Part shown: piece by piece, positions 18,530 to 28,365 of the stretch | Layout: each line of letters starts with the position of its first letter | Numbering within the stretch: position 1 is the stretch's first letter | From: JBASEY01 sp049652745 | GTDB taxonomy: Bacteria > CSSED10-310 | Length of the DNA stretch: 64,000 bases | Direction of reading: 5' to 3' | Assembly: GCA_049652745.1 (NCBI GenBank) | Contig: JBASEY010000029.1 | Location: 186,001 to 250,000, forward strand | Notes under the pieces: model-generated | What the model was told of the DNA's origin: nothing | Databases searched by the model: none | Seen by the model: the letters and a program-made list of their open reading frames with translations, nothing else | Made by a program: the position numbers and the translations under genes

Positions 18530-21500
18530 GAATCTGAGATCAATCCTATGGAAAAAATATTCCATACTCCAGGAATCTCACCTGTACTGATAGCCAAACT
18601 ATTAACGTTGACTGGAGTATTCAAGGTAAATTTATATTTATAGTAGACAGCATTATAGACCATTCCCTTAAATTCTCTGGGCCATAACAGAGTTTCTGGT
18701 AATCTTGCAGCAACCGGGGCTTCGCGATGAGGTAGACGAACGGCTTTTCCCCCGAACTCATACATGGCTTCAGCAGTATGACGACCTAAAATTATCGGCA
18801 GCACTTCTTCAGACGGACCAGGATTGATAACAATGTTACCTATATGGGTTTCCCAAGGCATTTGTTCAAATATATGAGACAAGTGGCTGATGATGATCAA
18901 TTCTTTCGAAAGTACCGGTTTCTCCAAAGCAAGTTCAACTTGGCTGTTTTTTGCTAAATGGCATACTTTCGGCATAAATGTTACCGATGCATGATCCACA
19001 GACAGGGTATCCAAAGCAATGCTATTCCATTTCTCATCCATCTCGACCGGCACAGCCAATATCTCGATATTTCCAACCCAAGCTCTGTTTCCTGATAGAA
19101 AGGCTGACTCCCCTTCAGGAAAAAAATAATCATCAGGCTCATTTTTTTCACTAACGGACATCAGAACATTAAAGACTCCCGCCCCTGCTTCCGCTGGAAT
19201 TGCCGTTTGTATTACTCGGTTTTCTTGGAAATCCGAAACATCGATAGTGAGACTGTAGGAACGTGTATCGGCGAGAAATAACAATTCAATATGAAAGTCA
19301 TCCAAGGCTCTATCCGTTGAAAAATCCGGATGAATTTCGAATGATTGACCTTGATATAAAAGATTATCTGGTAATCTTATTGAATTTAAAACTAAATCCT
19401 TAAAATATACCGGGAAAGGGTTTTGCTCTTCCGAATGGATCGGGGGCTGAAGTGTATCCAAGCCAACTAACTGAATTTTGTCAATATCGATAAATGTTTC
19501 TGAGTGATTGTTTTCAGAGTATTTAAATAGCACTTGTGGAGTATTGGGAGGTAGGCCGAATAACCAAGGTACAAAATAGCTTTGAAAATCGGTGGACCTG
19601 ATAGGAATCCGTTTGTAAAAATCCCGACCAATAAAAATTTCCAGAGAGGGAATTGTATGTTTAGGGTAATTGGCACGAGCGACAATTTCCAATGCAATTG
19701 ACTTTTCGGGAGTAGATAATGGTTTTCGCAACGGTAGTTTCCTCAGAATCGACCCTCCTGGAAACAGTCGGATTCCACTAATATAAGGAGATACTGGTGG
19801 TGGCTGTAACTGATCCCAGTAATAGGGCTCTTCCCAAAAAAGCGTGGAATTTCCCATATGTTCAAAAGTCGCATCCTCCACATGCATCAATGACAATTGA
19901 ACGCGTTTCAGGCAAAGAAAACCGGTGGTCAAAATCAAAAGGCTCAAACATAAGCCCAATACAATGGGGTTACGGCATGATATGAAAGGTTTCCGCCGGT
20001 TTGTAACGATAATAAAAACAGAAAAAACCATGGTGAAAATGGGAAAAAGCAGCATATTTTGAGCAAAGCCTTCTTCAATGCGGTCAAAAGAAGGGATTAT
20101 GTTTAAAATATCGACATGAAAGCTTTGACTGAATATCGTTAAAAGCTGATCAGTCTCTCCAGGATTGACTATCTGCCAATCCGGAAAAGCCAAAAGTAGT
20201 GTAGTAATAGGCAAAGAAAGTGTTGAAAATGCCGTAGTCAGAAGAATTGCTCTGTTTCGGTTTAAAGACTGAATAAAAGCTGCCAAAGGAAGGGCTAATA
20301 GAGGCGTCCACGCAATAAGAAATCTGCCTTTCGGGCAGTGTCCACCGGATAGTTCTGCATACAATGCAATCAGCATGAAATAAGGTGCTATAGCAGAAGC
20401 CCATATTAAAAAATGTGACCTGTTATACTTACGATAAAGATAATAAATTCCTGGAAACGATAGAAGATATAAAAAATTCATTGGAAACAAACCATATTGT
20501 TGATCCCAGAATAAGCCGATCATTCCTCGAAAAGCTCGAATGGTGGATAGCTTCGTCAAATCTTGGAAGGAATATCTACCCATCATAGAGCCGAATAAAA
20601 CAAGATTGAAAAAACCGATAATCAGGAGAACCACCATTAATCCGCCAATCCAGATCCATGTGTTTTTCTTGAGTCTGCAATGAGCCAGTAAAGAGAAAAC
20701 AATGGGCGGCAAGTAAAGAAAAACAAGCCTGGTTTTTAAAAGAAGGCCGGCGAAGAACAAAATCACTATTAAAAACAGAGTTTTCGGTCGAATTTTATTT
20801 GGGTCTATACACAATGAGAGAATGATAGCCCCCAAAGCTGCTGCCGGTAATTCCGTAAATATTGCTTGTGTATAAAACACTATGGGAGCACTTAAAACCA
20901 CCAAGCAAGAAATACAAACTCGAAGCGGCGCAGGAATTTCAATATGAGCCATCGTTCGAGACAAACCATAAGCAAGAACTATCGCGAACAGCATCATGAA
21001 ATATAAAGCACCGATAGCCTTACCGGCCAGAAAGGAGGGTATCAATAATAATGGAAGAAAAGGTGGATGGCGGGAAATAAGTTTATCTCCTTTAAAATTA
21101 TCAAACAGTTGAGGAGATAATCTTGTTTGGGAAAAAGCCAATGAATCGCCATCGAGATAATTATTTTCAAGATTGATATCCTGATCATAAATAAGGCTAT
21201 AAGTTATCAACAGATAAAATGGTTCATCACCTTGAAGAGGACGATTGATTATTCGCCATGAAGTGGTGGGTATCATCAAGCTAATCAGAACGATCGCCAT
21301 CACGCCATAAATTGTATTTTCCGATAGATGTTTGGATGCCGAAGACAACAGAGCAACCAGGAAAATGCTTCGGAGGATGAATGAAACGGCACAAAACAAT
21401 CCTGTTAATGGCTGATGGTATACTTTGCCGGACAATGTCGTAATGGCTATTATCGCCAAAAGCAGAACTGAGATGATCGCTATGTCGATAGCAATCCAAA

Positions 21501-21705
21501 AATCAGTTTTTTTTTGCTTTGGAGCCAGATAACTGATGCAGGCGCCTTGTAACAGCAATGCAACTGAAAAAGCGTTTATAAAAAGGGAGGATGTCGAGCT
21601 TGAAAAACGAGTTGCGGCCGGCAAAAATGCGATGACCAGATAGCCTGCGAAAAGCAGCAATGCAATAGCGGAAAAGTGCAGGTAATGAAATTTTTTTATT
21701 TTCAT
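18526..21705 (-). CDS. giant GT-C-like membrane protein with exported beta domains
   Basis: This 1059-residue paralogue of the next gene downstream has about 12 membrane segments (1-600). It carries GDEPFYLL near residues 159-166, a RHPPFLPLLL loop and a FWDQQYGLFPMNF segment. The C-terminal ~430 residues are exported, beta-rich and free of membrane segments. They resemble carbohydrate-binding jelly-roll domains (IALEIVARANY, FPGGSILRKL), but no family could be named. It is coupled to suhB-like upstream and the paralogue downstream by 4-bp ATGA overlaps, so the three are co-translated. A GT-C glycosyltransferase role is inferred. Confidence 0.72.
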   Translation of the reverse strand: MKIKKFHYLHFSAIALLLFAGYLVIAFLPAATRFSSSTSSLFINAFSVALLLQGACISYLAPKQKKTDFWIAIDIAIISVLLLAIIAITTLSGKVYHQPLTGLFCAVSFILRSIFLVALLSSASKHLSENTIYGVMAIVLISLMIPTTSWRIINRPLQGDEPFYLLITYSLIYDQDINLENNYLDGDSLAFSQTRLSPQLFDNFKGDKLISRHPPFLPLLLIPSFLAGKAIGALYFMMLFAIVLAYGLSRTMAHIEIPAPLRVCISCLVVLSAPIVFYTQAIFTELPAAALGAIILSLCIDPNKIRPKTLFLIVILFFAGLLLKTRLVFLYLPPIVFSLLAHCRLKKNTWIWIGGLMVVLLIIGFFNLVLFGSMMGRYSFQDLTKLSTIRAFRGMIGLFWDQQYGLFPMNFLYLLSFPGIYYLYRKYNRSHFLIWASAIAPYFMLIALYAELSGGHCPKGRFLIAWTPLLALPLAAFIQSLNRNRAILLTTAFSTLSLPITTLLLAFPDWQIVNPGETDQLLTIFSQSFHVDILNIIPSFDRIEEGFAQNMLLFPIFTMVFSVFIIVTNRRKPFISCRNPIVLGLCLSLLILTTGFLCLKRVQLSLMHVEDATFEHMGNSTLFWEEPYYWDQLQPPPVSPYISGIRLFPGGSILRKLPLRKPLSTPEKSIALEIVARANYPKHTIPSLEIFIGRDFYKRIPIRSTDFQSYFVPWLFGLPPNTPQVLFKYSENNHSETFIDIDKIQLVGLDTLQPPIHSEEQNPFPVYFKDLVLNSIRLPDNLLYQGQSFEIHPDFSTDRALDDFHIELLFLADTRSYSLTIDVSDFQENRVIQTAIPAEAGAGVFNVLMSVSEKNEPDDYFFPEGESAFLSGNRAWVGNIEILAVPVEMDEKWNSIALDTLSVDHASVTFMPKVCHLAKNSQVELALEKPVLSKELIIISHLSHIFEQMPWETHIGNIVINPGPSEEVLPIILGRHTAEAMYEFGGKAVRLPHREAPVAARLPETLLWPREFKGMVYNAVYYKYKFTLNTPVNVNSLAISTGEIPGVWNIFSIGLISDS

Positions 21706-22547
21706 GATGAAAACTGAAGAAGATCAGGCAGCTCAGGCAAGTCCTGGGTCAGCACATGAATCATTGCAGGATGGATTTTGCCATTGGAGGCAACAATTTC
21801 TTGGTGCAAAATGGAAAAATCGTTTCCATTGAAACGACTGACCATTCCTCCTGCTTCAGTGACCAGTAAAATTCCCGCTGCGGTATCCCACGGTTTCAAT
21901 TGTCGTTCCCAGAATCCATCCAGTCGGTTGGCCGCAACATATGCCAGGTCCAAAGCGGCCGCACCTGTGCGCCGAATACCTTGGCATGCTAAGCGAAAAA
22001 CGCAAAACTCAACAAGGTTATTCTGTTTGATTTCTCTGACTTTATAAGGAAACCCTGTTGCCAAAAGGCTTTTATCAAGGCTGGCTGCTGTTGAGACGGT
22101 AAGGCGGTTGCTATTGAGAAATGCTCCTGAACCATGTATAGCAGTGAACATTTCGTTTTTTATCGGATCAAAAACGATGCCCAAAACGGGCTTTCCATTC
22201 AAAACAAGGGCAATTGAAATTGCGAAATGCGGAAAACCATGAGCAAAATTTGTTGTTCCGTCCAGTGGGTCTAAAACCCAAAGATAGCCTTCAGGTAGAT
22301 GGTAACTGGTGAGGTTGGTTGAGGATTCTTCTGCAAGTATATCAATTTCGGGTGTAATGGTTTTTAGGTGACTGATCATGGCTTCTTCAGAGGCCAAATC
22401 GGTTTCGGTGACCATATCATAACGGCTTTTAAATTGAATACGTTGTGCTTTATTGAAAGAACTTGCTATTAATCCACCTGTTTTTTTAACGGCGTGCCGC
22501 AGCTCGTCCAATAAAGCTGAATACTGGTCGGGAGAAATAGATTTCAT
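21702..22547 (-). CDS. inositol monophosphatase family protein (SuhB-like)
   Basis: This Mg-dependent sugar/inositol phosphatase has 281 residues. It carries the family metal-binding motifs: ILAEES, WVLDPLDGTTNFAHGFP and LKPWDTAAGILLVTEAGG. Length and motif spacing are typical. Substrates in the family include inositol-1-phosphate and other sugar or nucleotide phosphates, and the sequence does not distinguish between them. It follows the RSH gene by 8 bp and overlaps the GT-C-like gene by ATGA, so it belongs to a translationally coupled operon. A role in phosphosugar metabolism for glycans is possible but inferred. Confidence 0.9.
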   Translation of the reverse strand: MKSISPDQYSALLDELRHAVKKTGGLIASSFNKAQRIQFKSRYDMVTETDLASEEAMISHLKTITPEIDILAEESSTNLTSYHLPEGYLWVLDPLDGTTNFAHGFPHFAISIALVLNGKPVLGIVFDPIKNEMFTAIHGSGAFLNSNRLTVSTAASLDKSLLATGFPYKVREIKQNNLVEFCVFRLACQGIRRTGAAALDLAYVAANRLDGFWERQLKPWDTAAGILLVTEAGGMVSRFNGNDFSILHQEIVASNGKIHPAMIHVLTQDLPELPDLLQFSS

Positions 22548-22555
22548 TCGGATTT

Positions 22556-24706
22556 TTATCCTTTGGGCCTTTTATGGATTTGGTTTACTTTGATGACACC
22601 GGATATCGATTCCAATATACGGGTTATGTTTTGGGAATTATGTGACGGCTGGAGCATTATTTCCAAATGAATATGATAGCTATTGTCGACAAGACTTACA
22701 TGACAATCGTTTATCTGAAAAGAATGGGATTCGAGTCTATTCAATATTGTGGAGAACAATCCTTTTTGGTTGCTGGTTACTATCTTGTATACTTCTGGAT
22801 AAGACTCAGCAATTTCAGTACCCCATTTCAGTTTGAATATCTGCTGTTCTTGATGATTTTGCTGTTTTAACAACTGGCAATCCTGGCGATGAACAACGAC
22901 CTGTCCATGCTCGAAAGGTAAAAGTCCGACAATAGAGTCCCCTGGAACAGGATTACAGCATGTTGAAACATTTATAAAAGGATCGTGAATATTTGTAATT
23001 ATGTAAACAGCATCAGTTTTTTTTCTGGAAAATGGATTTCCTAACAATCGCGACAGTTGTGATTTCCCGCTTGACGTAGAAGGCGCATATCCGTCTTCAT
23101 CGAGGATCTTTTTAATTACAGTTTCAAGGGAGAGGATACCGTTTCCTATTTTTTCAAAGAGATCATTTTGATCTATTGCCCCAAGATTTTCCAAAACGGT
23201 TGTAAAGCAGGCTTCACTCAGTAAATTATCCAAAATAAGATTGTGTTTTTCTAATCCCATACGAAGGGCGTTTTTCACGAATTCCAATCCCTGTCGATGT
23301 TTTTGTGTCTCGCTCCATGCCCGTATTGCGCTCCGGCTTTTTTGTGTATTAGCATACTGCAACCACTCGTGGCGGATTTGGTAATCATCGGCAACAATGA
23401 TTTCGACCATGGCTCCATCGACAAGCTTGTCGCGTATAGAAGCGGGTTGTCCATCTACCAGTGCCCCTCTGCAGCGATGGCCGATATCGGTATGGATTCG
23501 ATAAGCAAAATCCAGAACGGTGGCATCACGAGGAAACCCCAGATAATCACCACGTGGAGTGAACACATAAATTTTATCCTGGGCAGCCAAATTCTCAATT
23601 CCTTTAATTAGATACGTAGAATCTTTCTCATCCTGTACGAACTCACCAAGCACCTTTATCCAATCATCATAACGTGATCGGCTGCTTTCTTGGCTGCTTT
23701 GAAGAATGCCATACATCGCAATCCTCTCCATTTTTGCCGTGCGGATTTGAATAGGATAAACATTTTCTTTAAATAAAATGGTAGTATGAAGCGACTGGTA
23801 GCCATTGGATCTGGGGATGGCGATATAATCCCTGATCGTTGTTCCAGGTAATGGTGTGAATATATCATGAATCAAACCTAAAGTTGGATAGCAAGATAAA
23901 TACGAGTTGGTGATTATAATGATATAAACGTAGTTGGCTAATAACTTTTGTTGTTCTCGTAAATACAGTAAATAGGGAGTAGTAAAACGTTCATATACAG
24001 TCACTTCCAATCCATGTTTTTCTAAAGATTCAGTTATTTTTTTCTTAAGTTCTCCAATATCCTTTTGAAGCAAGATTTTGCTTTGTTCCTGTTTGTCTTG
24101 ATAAAGCTGATAGTTTTTTGGGTCAATAAAGCTGAAAGAGAGATTTTCCATTTCCCTGCGAATTATATATAGACCAAGCCTGTCGGCAAAAGGAGCATAA
24201 ATGGACATGGTTTCGAGAGCGATTTGTTTTCTCTTCTCAAGGCTCATGTACTGAAGTGTTTGCATATTATTCCATCGATCAGCCAATTTGATGACGATGA
24301 CTCTGGGGTCTTTGGCAGTACTCAATACAATTTTCCGCATTGTATCAGCACGCTCTTGTTCTTTGGGTGTTTTTTTTGCCAAAGCTGATGTTTTAATACT
24401 TGTCAAGGCGTCAACCATGCCTGCTATTTCATCATTAAGCTGTTCTTTAATAAAATCATATGTGATATCAGTATCCTCAATAGTGTCATGTAAAAGTGCA
24501 GCACAGATACATGAGGAATCCATTTTAAAATCGACAAGAATTTGAGCGACGGATAATGGATGAACAATGTAAGGCTCACCGGAACGCCTGAACTGGCCTG
24601 CATGAGCTTTCCAGGCTATTTCGTGCGCCAGCCGGATTCTTTCAACAGCTTCCTCGTCGGTCGAGTAGCATCGATAACCCTGAATGATTGTTTCGATACT
24701 TGCCAT
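22556..24706 (-). CDS. RelA/SpoT homologue; predicted (p)ppGpp hydrolase with inactive synthetase domain
   Basis: The 716-residue protein has the classic RSH order: HD hydrolase (~1-170), synthetase fold (~220-340), TGS (~378-438) and C-terminal ACT (~630-710). Hydrolase residues are intact: H49, H73-D74, E77-D78 and D143 in KLADRWNN. The synthetase domain keeps RDYIAIPRSNGYQSLH, but the usual YDLLAIRV segment reads NYVYIIII, so the catalytic Asp becomes Asn near 258. The acidic residue of PIEIQIRT is also lost (VYPIQIRT). This predicts alarmone degradation without synthesis, as in monofunctional SpoT-type enzymes. GGTGAGGTGATAA precedes the ATG. It is the first gene of a run continuing into the inositol phosphatase. 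Confidence 0.9.
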   Translation of the reverse strand: MASIETIIQGYRCYSTDEEAVERIRLAHEIAWKAHAGQFRRSGEPYIVHPLSVAQILVDFKMDSSCICAALLHDTIEDTDITYDFIKEQLNDEIAGMVDALTSIKTSALAKKTPKEQERADTMRKIVLSTAKDPRVIVIKLADRWNNMQTLQYMSLEKRKQIALETMSIYAPFADRLGLYIIRREMENLSFSFIDPKNYQLYQDKQEQSKILLQKDIGELKKKITESLEKHGLEVTVYERFTTPYLLYLREQQKLLANYVYIIIITNSYLSCYPTLGLIHDIFTPLPGTTIRDYIAIPRSNGYQSLHTTILFKENVYPIQIRTAKMERIAMYGILQSSQESSRSRYDDWIKVLGEFVQDEKDSTYLIKGIENLAAQDKIYVFTPRGDYLGFPRDATVLDFAYRIHTDIGHRCRGALVDGQPASIRDKLVDGAMVEIIVADDYQIRHEWLQYANTQKSRSAIRAWSETQKHRQGLEFVKNALRMGLEKHNLILDNLLSEACFTTVLENLGAIDQNDLFEKIGNGILSLETVIKKILDEDGYAPSTSSGKSQLSRLLGNPFSRKKTDAVYIITNIHDPFINVSTCCNPVPGDSIVGLLPFEHGQVVVHRQDCQLLKQQNHQEQQIFKLKWGTEIAESYPEVYKIVTSNQKGLFSTILNRLESHSFQINDCHVSLVDNSYHIHLEIMLQPSHNSQNITRILESISGVIKVNQIHKRPKG

Positions 24707-24786
24707 TTATCACCTCACCTGAGTATTAAGGTAATGCCAATGCTAAATCAAATCAATGTAGAATTCTGAGATTTCTTTTAAACGAG

Positions 24787-25911
24787 TTAGTGTAGGAACC
24801 TGTCGTATATTTCCTCAACGCAGCGTGTATGTCGGGCGATCGAGAAGTTTTGCCTGACATGCTCACGGGCCCGGCGAACAAGATTCTGTTTTCTTTCTTT
24901 ATCGGTATGCAGATTCAACACGGCCGCCGCCAGCTTTTCAGTTGATTCTGGTGGAACTAAAATACCGATAGAAGGATTGTCGATAATTTCTGGTATTCCA
25001 CCAACCTGGGAAGCGATTACCGGTGTCCCTGCTGCCATAGCCTCAAGAATTACGCGGCCGAATGCTTCCACGCGAGAGGGTGTTATCAAGATATCCAGCC
25101 CAGCCATGACCTCGGGTATATCGGTTCGAAAGCCGGTAAAAATAATCTGGTTTTGCAAATCAAGCTCCTCTGCCAGGTGTCGCATTTCCATTGCAAAGTC
25201 ATGAGGTCGTTCCGGCCCGACAATAAGAAAAACGACATCTGAAACCTGTTGGCTGATAATTTTTGCAGCTCGAATAAATTCTTCCACGCCTTTGTGAGGA
25301 CTGATCGGGCCGACAATTCCAAGCAACAAACATTCTGGACTGACTCCTAGTTCCCGGCGAAAACGTGAGCCGTCGGCATGTTCAAACAGTTTGATATCCA
25401 CACCGTTGTGAATAACGGTTATACGATCTGACAGTTCTGGAAAATCCTTAAACAGGCGTTTTTGTGCTTCAGATACCGCTATCAACATATCGGCTTTCGG
25501 CAGCAGATAATTTTTTATCTTTCTTGGTGGTATCTGTTGAGGGGTTCTGGAACAACGAAAGTGCGAGAACGCGGGTACTTTGAGACGATTTGCCGCAAGT
25601 CTGGCATACGGAAAAGACCAAAACTCATTGCTATGCCAAAGGCAAACCTGATGAAATTTGCTAAGAGTGACCATTTCTCGAATAGCAAATGGAATCAGTG
25701 GCCAATGTTTAGGTTTACGCCAGTTACCGAAGCGTACAATATGGGTATCGACGTCGATTTCTTTCAATTTGGTCATCAATGGACCGTGTCGATGGCCGAT
25801 GACGACAGGTCTGAAACGGGAGCGATCCAGGTGGCGAAGCAATTCGACAAGGCTGATACGGGCTCCTAAGAGTTCAACGGATGGTGTGATATAGGCTATC
25901 GTTCGAACCAT
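24787..25911 (-). CDS. glycosyltransferase family 4
   Basis: This GT4 enzyme has 374 residues and opens with IAYITPSVELLGARISL. The donor domain has LLGIVGPISPHKG, VFLIVGPE, IIFTGFRTD and a complete E-x7-E motif in SRVEAFGRVILEAMAAGTPVIAS, then GGIPEIIDN. The ATG at 25911 gives a normal family start, with AGGAG 16 bases upstream. The frame also opens at TTG 25965, overlapping the stop of the pyrophosphatase gene, so co-transcription with that gene is likely. It probably acts on cell-surface glycan or glycolipid; donor and acceptor are unknown. Confidence 0.9.
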   Translation of the reverse strand: MVRTIAYITPSVELLGARISLVELLRHLDRSRFRPVVIGHRHGPLMTKLKEIDVDTHIVRFGNWRKPKHWPLIPFAIREMVTLSKFHQVCLWHSNEFWSFPYARLAANRLKVPAFSHFRCSRTPQQIPPRKIKNYLLPKADMLIAVSEAQKRLFKDFPELSDRITVIHNGVDIKLFEHADGSRFRRELGVSPECLLLGIVGPISPHKGVEEFIRAAKIISQQVSDVVFLIVGPERPHDFAMEMRHLAEELDLQNQIIFTGFRTDIPEVMAGLDILITPSRVEAFGRVILEAMAAGTPVIASQVGGIPEIIDNPSIGILVPPESTEKLAAAVLNLHTDKERKQNLVRRAREHVRQNFSIARHTRCVEEIYDRFLH

Positions 25912-25961
25912 TGGTACAGTCTGTTTTCTCCTGCTGATATGAAGTAATCGGTTGTTGTTTA

Positions 25962-28256
25962 TCAAGCTAGGAATGGAGCGATCATCAAAGCGATCACGCC
26001 CATAAGTTTGATCAGAATATTCATTGCCGGGCCTGATGTATCTTTGAAAGGATCTCCGACTGTATCCCCGACAACCGCTGCTTTATGTGCATCGGAACCC
26101 TTACCTCCGAAATTCCCTTCTTCAATCCATTTTTTAGCATTATCCCAGGCTCCACCACCATTGGCCATCATCAGGGCCAATAAAACACCGGTCAAGGTTG
26201 CGCCGGCAAGTGCGCCGCCTAGTGCAGCCGCGCCAAAAACAATGCCAATTACAACTGGAGCCAATACGGCTGTTATGCCGGGAAGTATCATTTCATGTAA
26301 AGCGCTTTGAGTCGATATATCGATGCAACGTTCAAAATCCGGTTCAACAGAGCCTTCCATCAGCCCAGGTATCTCTTTGAACTGTCTTCTGATTTCACTA
26401 ATCATCTTGTTAGCCGCTTTGCCGACGGAAGTCATTGTTCGCGAGGCTAAGAAGAAGGGAAGAATCCCACCTAAGAATATACCGACGATAACGATTGGAT
26501 CCATTATATTGATTTGAAAAGAAGCAACAGGAATCGCTTGAGAATATGCTGAGAACAAAGCCAAGGCCGTCAAGGCTGCAGAACCGATAGCGAACCCTTT
26601 TCCAATTGCTGCTGTTGTGTTGCCCAATGCATCGAGACCATCAGTGATTTTACGCACCTCAGGGCCGAGCCCGGCCATCTCAGATAACCCTCCGGCATTG
26701 TCTGCGATTGGCCCGTAAGCGTCGACACTCATGGTTATCCCTGTCGTCGCAAGCATACCGACTGCTGCAATTCCTATTCCGTAAAGACCACCAAGCCAAT
26801 AGGCCAAAATAATTGCTATGGAGATAGTGATAACCGGCAAGGCCACCGATTCCATTCCAACAGCCAGGCCGGTTATTACATTTGTTGCAGCTCCTGTCTC
26901 AGAATTTTTTGCTATAATACGAATCGGCTTTCCTGAAGTATAATATTCAGTAATCAATCCGATCGCTATCCCGCAAACGGAACCAAACATCATAGCAAGC
27001 CAGATTTTAAAACCCTCGATGCCACCCAGAAGGCTTATAGCGGTTACAAACGTTGACATGGCCATAATGGCTGCCGCTATATATGTCGACAATCTTAAAA
27101 CAGCCGCCGGACCTTGTTTTTGCAGAAATTTCGTTGAGGCAAACCCAATAATCGACGCAATTAAACCAAGCATTGACACTACAAGAGGAAACAACATGTA
27201 TTCGTAACTCATGGTTGTGCCAAGAATGATAGTTGCAATTATTGAGCCGACGTAAGATTCAAAGATGTCTGCTCCCATACCGGCAACATCGCCGACATTG
27301 TCCCCAACATTATCCGCTATCACCCCAGGATTTCGAGGATCGTCTTCGGGTATTCCCGCTTCGATTTTTCCAACTAAATCAGCTCCGACATCGGCGGTCT
27401 TTGTATAAATGCCACCCCCAACTCGGGCGAATAACGCTATCGAACTGGCTCCGATAGCAAAGCCTGTGATGTGTTGAGCGTTACCGGGATCTCCAAAAAT
27501 AAAAAATATCAGGCTGACCCCAAAGAGCCCCAAGGATGCTACGGACAACCCCATCACTTCCCCACCTAAAAAGGCTACTAGTAAGGCTCTGGCTTGCCCT
27601 TCGGAACGCGCTGCCTCTGTCGTTCTGACATTGGCATGTGTCGCGGCGACCATACCAAAATATCCGGAAAGCATGGAACTGATTGCACCTGCTAAAAAGG
27701 CCAAAGCAGTTCGATAACTCACAAAAAATAATAAAAGAATAAAAACAACCAGAATAAAACGAACTAAATACGAATTTTCTCGTCTTAAAAAGACCATGGA
27801 GCCTTTATGAATGTAGCCGGCTAACTGACGCATTTTTTCAGTGCCGGCAGGCATTGTCTTAATCCAGAAAAAGAACGCTAAAGCAATTAACAGCCCCAAC
27901 AAAGCTGTCCAAGGAATCCAGTAAATGATGGATAAACCTTGTCTTATATAAACTTGAGCACTGCCATAATTTCCAACGGTGTCTTTGATATCGACCTTGA
28001 CGGAATATTGTCCGGATTCAGCAAATTCATGGCGTGGTTTTTCATGAGGAGAGTTATGTGTATCATCCCCGAAGTCCCAATCATATCGCAATTCACCAAT
28101 TAGATCATTAGGCACTATCGCCGAAAACTCAAATCCACCTGATTCAAGTTTCTCACTGATTATTTTTACTTTAAATTCTCTCGGACCTTTATCGCGGGAA
28201 CAACCAGTAATTAATAAAACAAACATAACAAGCCAGATAAAATATGTTTTTTTCAC
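25962..28256 (-). CDS. hppA: membrane pyrophosphatase (probable K+-dependent, Na+-type) with N-terminal lipoprotein-PKD extension
   Basis: The enzyme couples pyrophosphate hydrolysis to Na+ or H+ export. [32 protein letters not shown] and the C-terminal [15 protein letters not shown] are the family's active-site motifs. [14 protein letters not shown] has Ala where K+-independent enzymes have Lys, so K+ dependence is predicted. The FESY acidic residue fits Na+-transporting members, though this is not decisive. The GTG at 28256 is preferred (AGGAG 8 bp upstream). It yields a lipoprotein signal with lipobox ITGC at 16-19, then an extracytoplasmic PKD domain (~20-105, YDWDFGDD), then the usual ~16-helix pump starting near residue 107. 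The PKD lipoprotein head is unusual. Total length is 764 residues. Confidence 0.92.
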   Translation of the reverse strand: MKKTYFIWLVMFVLLITGCSRDKGPREFKVKIISEKLESGGFEFSAIVPNDLIGELRYDWDFGDDTHNSPHEKPRHEFAESGQYSVKVDIKDTVGNYGSAQVYIRQGLSIIYWIPWTALLGLLIALAFFFWIKTMPAGTEKMRQLAGYIHKGSMVFLRRENSYLVRFILVVFILLLFFVSYRTALAFLAGAISSMLSGYFGMVAATHANVRTTEAARSEGQARALLVAFLGGEVMGLSVASLGLFGVSLIFFIFGDPGNAQHITGFAIGASSIALFARVGGGIYTKTADVGADLVGKIEAGIPEDDPRNPGVIADNVGDNVGDVAGMGADIFESYVGSIIATIILGTTMSYEYMLFPLVVSMLGLIASIIGFASTKFLQKQGPAAVLRLSTYIAAAIMAMSTFVTAISLLGGIEGFKIWLAMMFGSVCGIAIGLITEYYTSGKPIRIIAKNSETGAATNVITGLAVGMESVALPVITISIAIILAYWLGGLYGIGIAAVGMLATTGITMSVDAYGPIADNAGGLSEMAGLGPEVRKITDGLDALGNTTAAIGKGFAIGSAALTALALFSAYSQAIPVASFQINIMDPIVIVGIFLGGILPFFLASRTMTSVGKAANKMISEIRRQFKEIPGLMEGSVEPDFERCIDISTQSALHEMILPGITAVLAPVVIGIVFGAAALGGALAGATLTGVLLALMMANGGGAWDNAKKWIEEGNFGGKGSDAHKAAVVGDTVGDPFKDTSGPAMNILIKLMGVIALMIAPFLA

Positions 28257-28365
28257 AACTACTTCTCCTGGTGAAAAAATTAATCCTTCTACAGTCAGAC
28301 ACGCTATATAGAAACAAGTCGGTCCGAATGCTGGGAGCATAAACTAGCATCAAGAGAAAAAAGGG

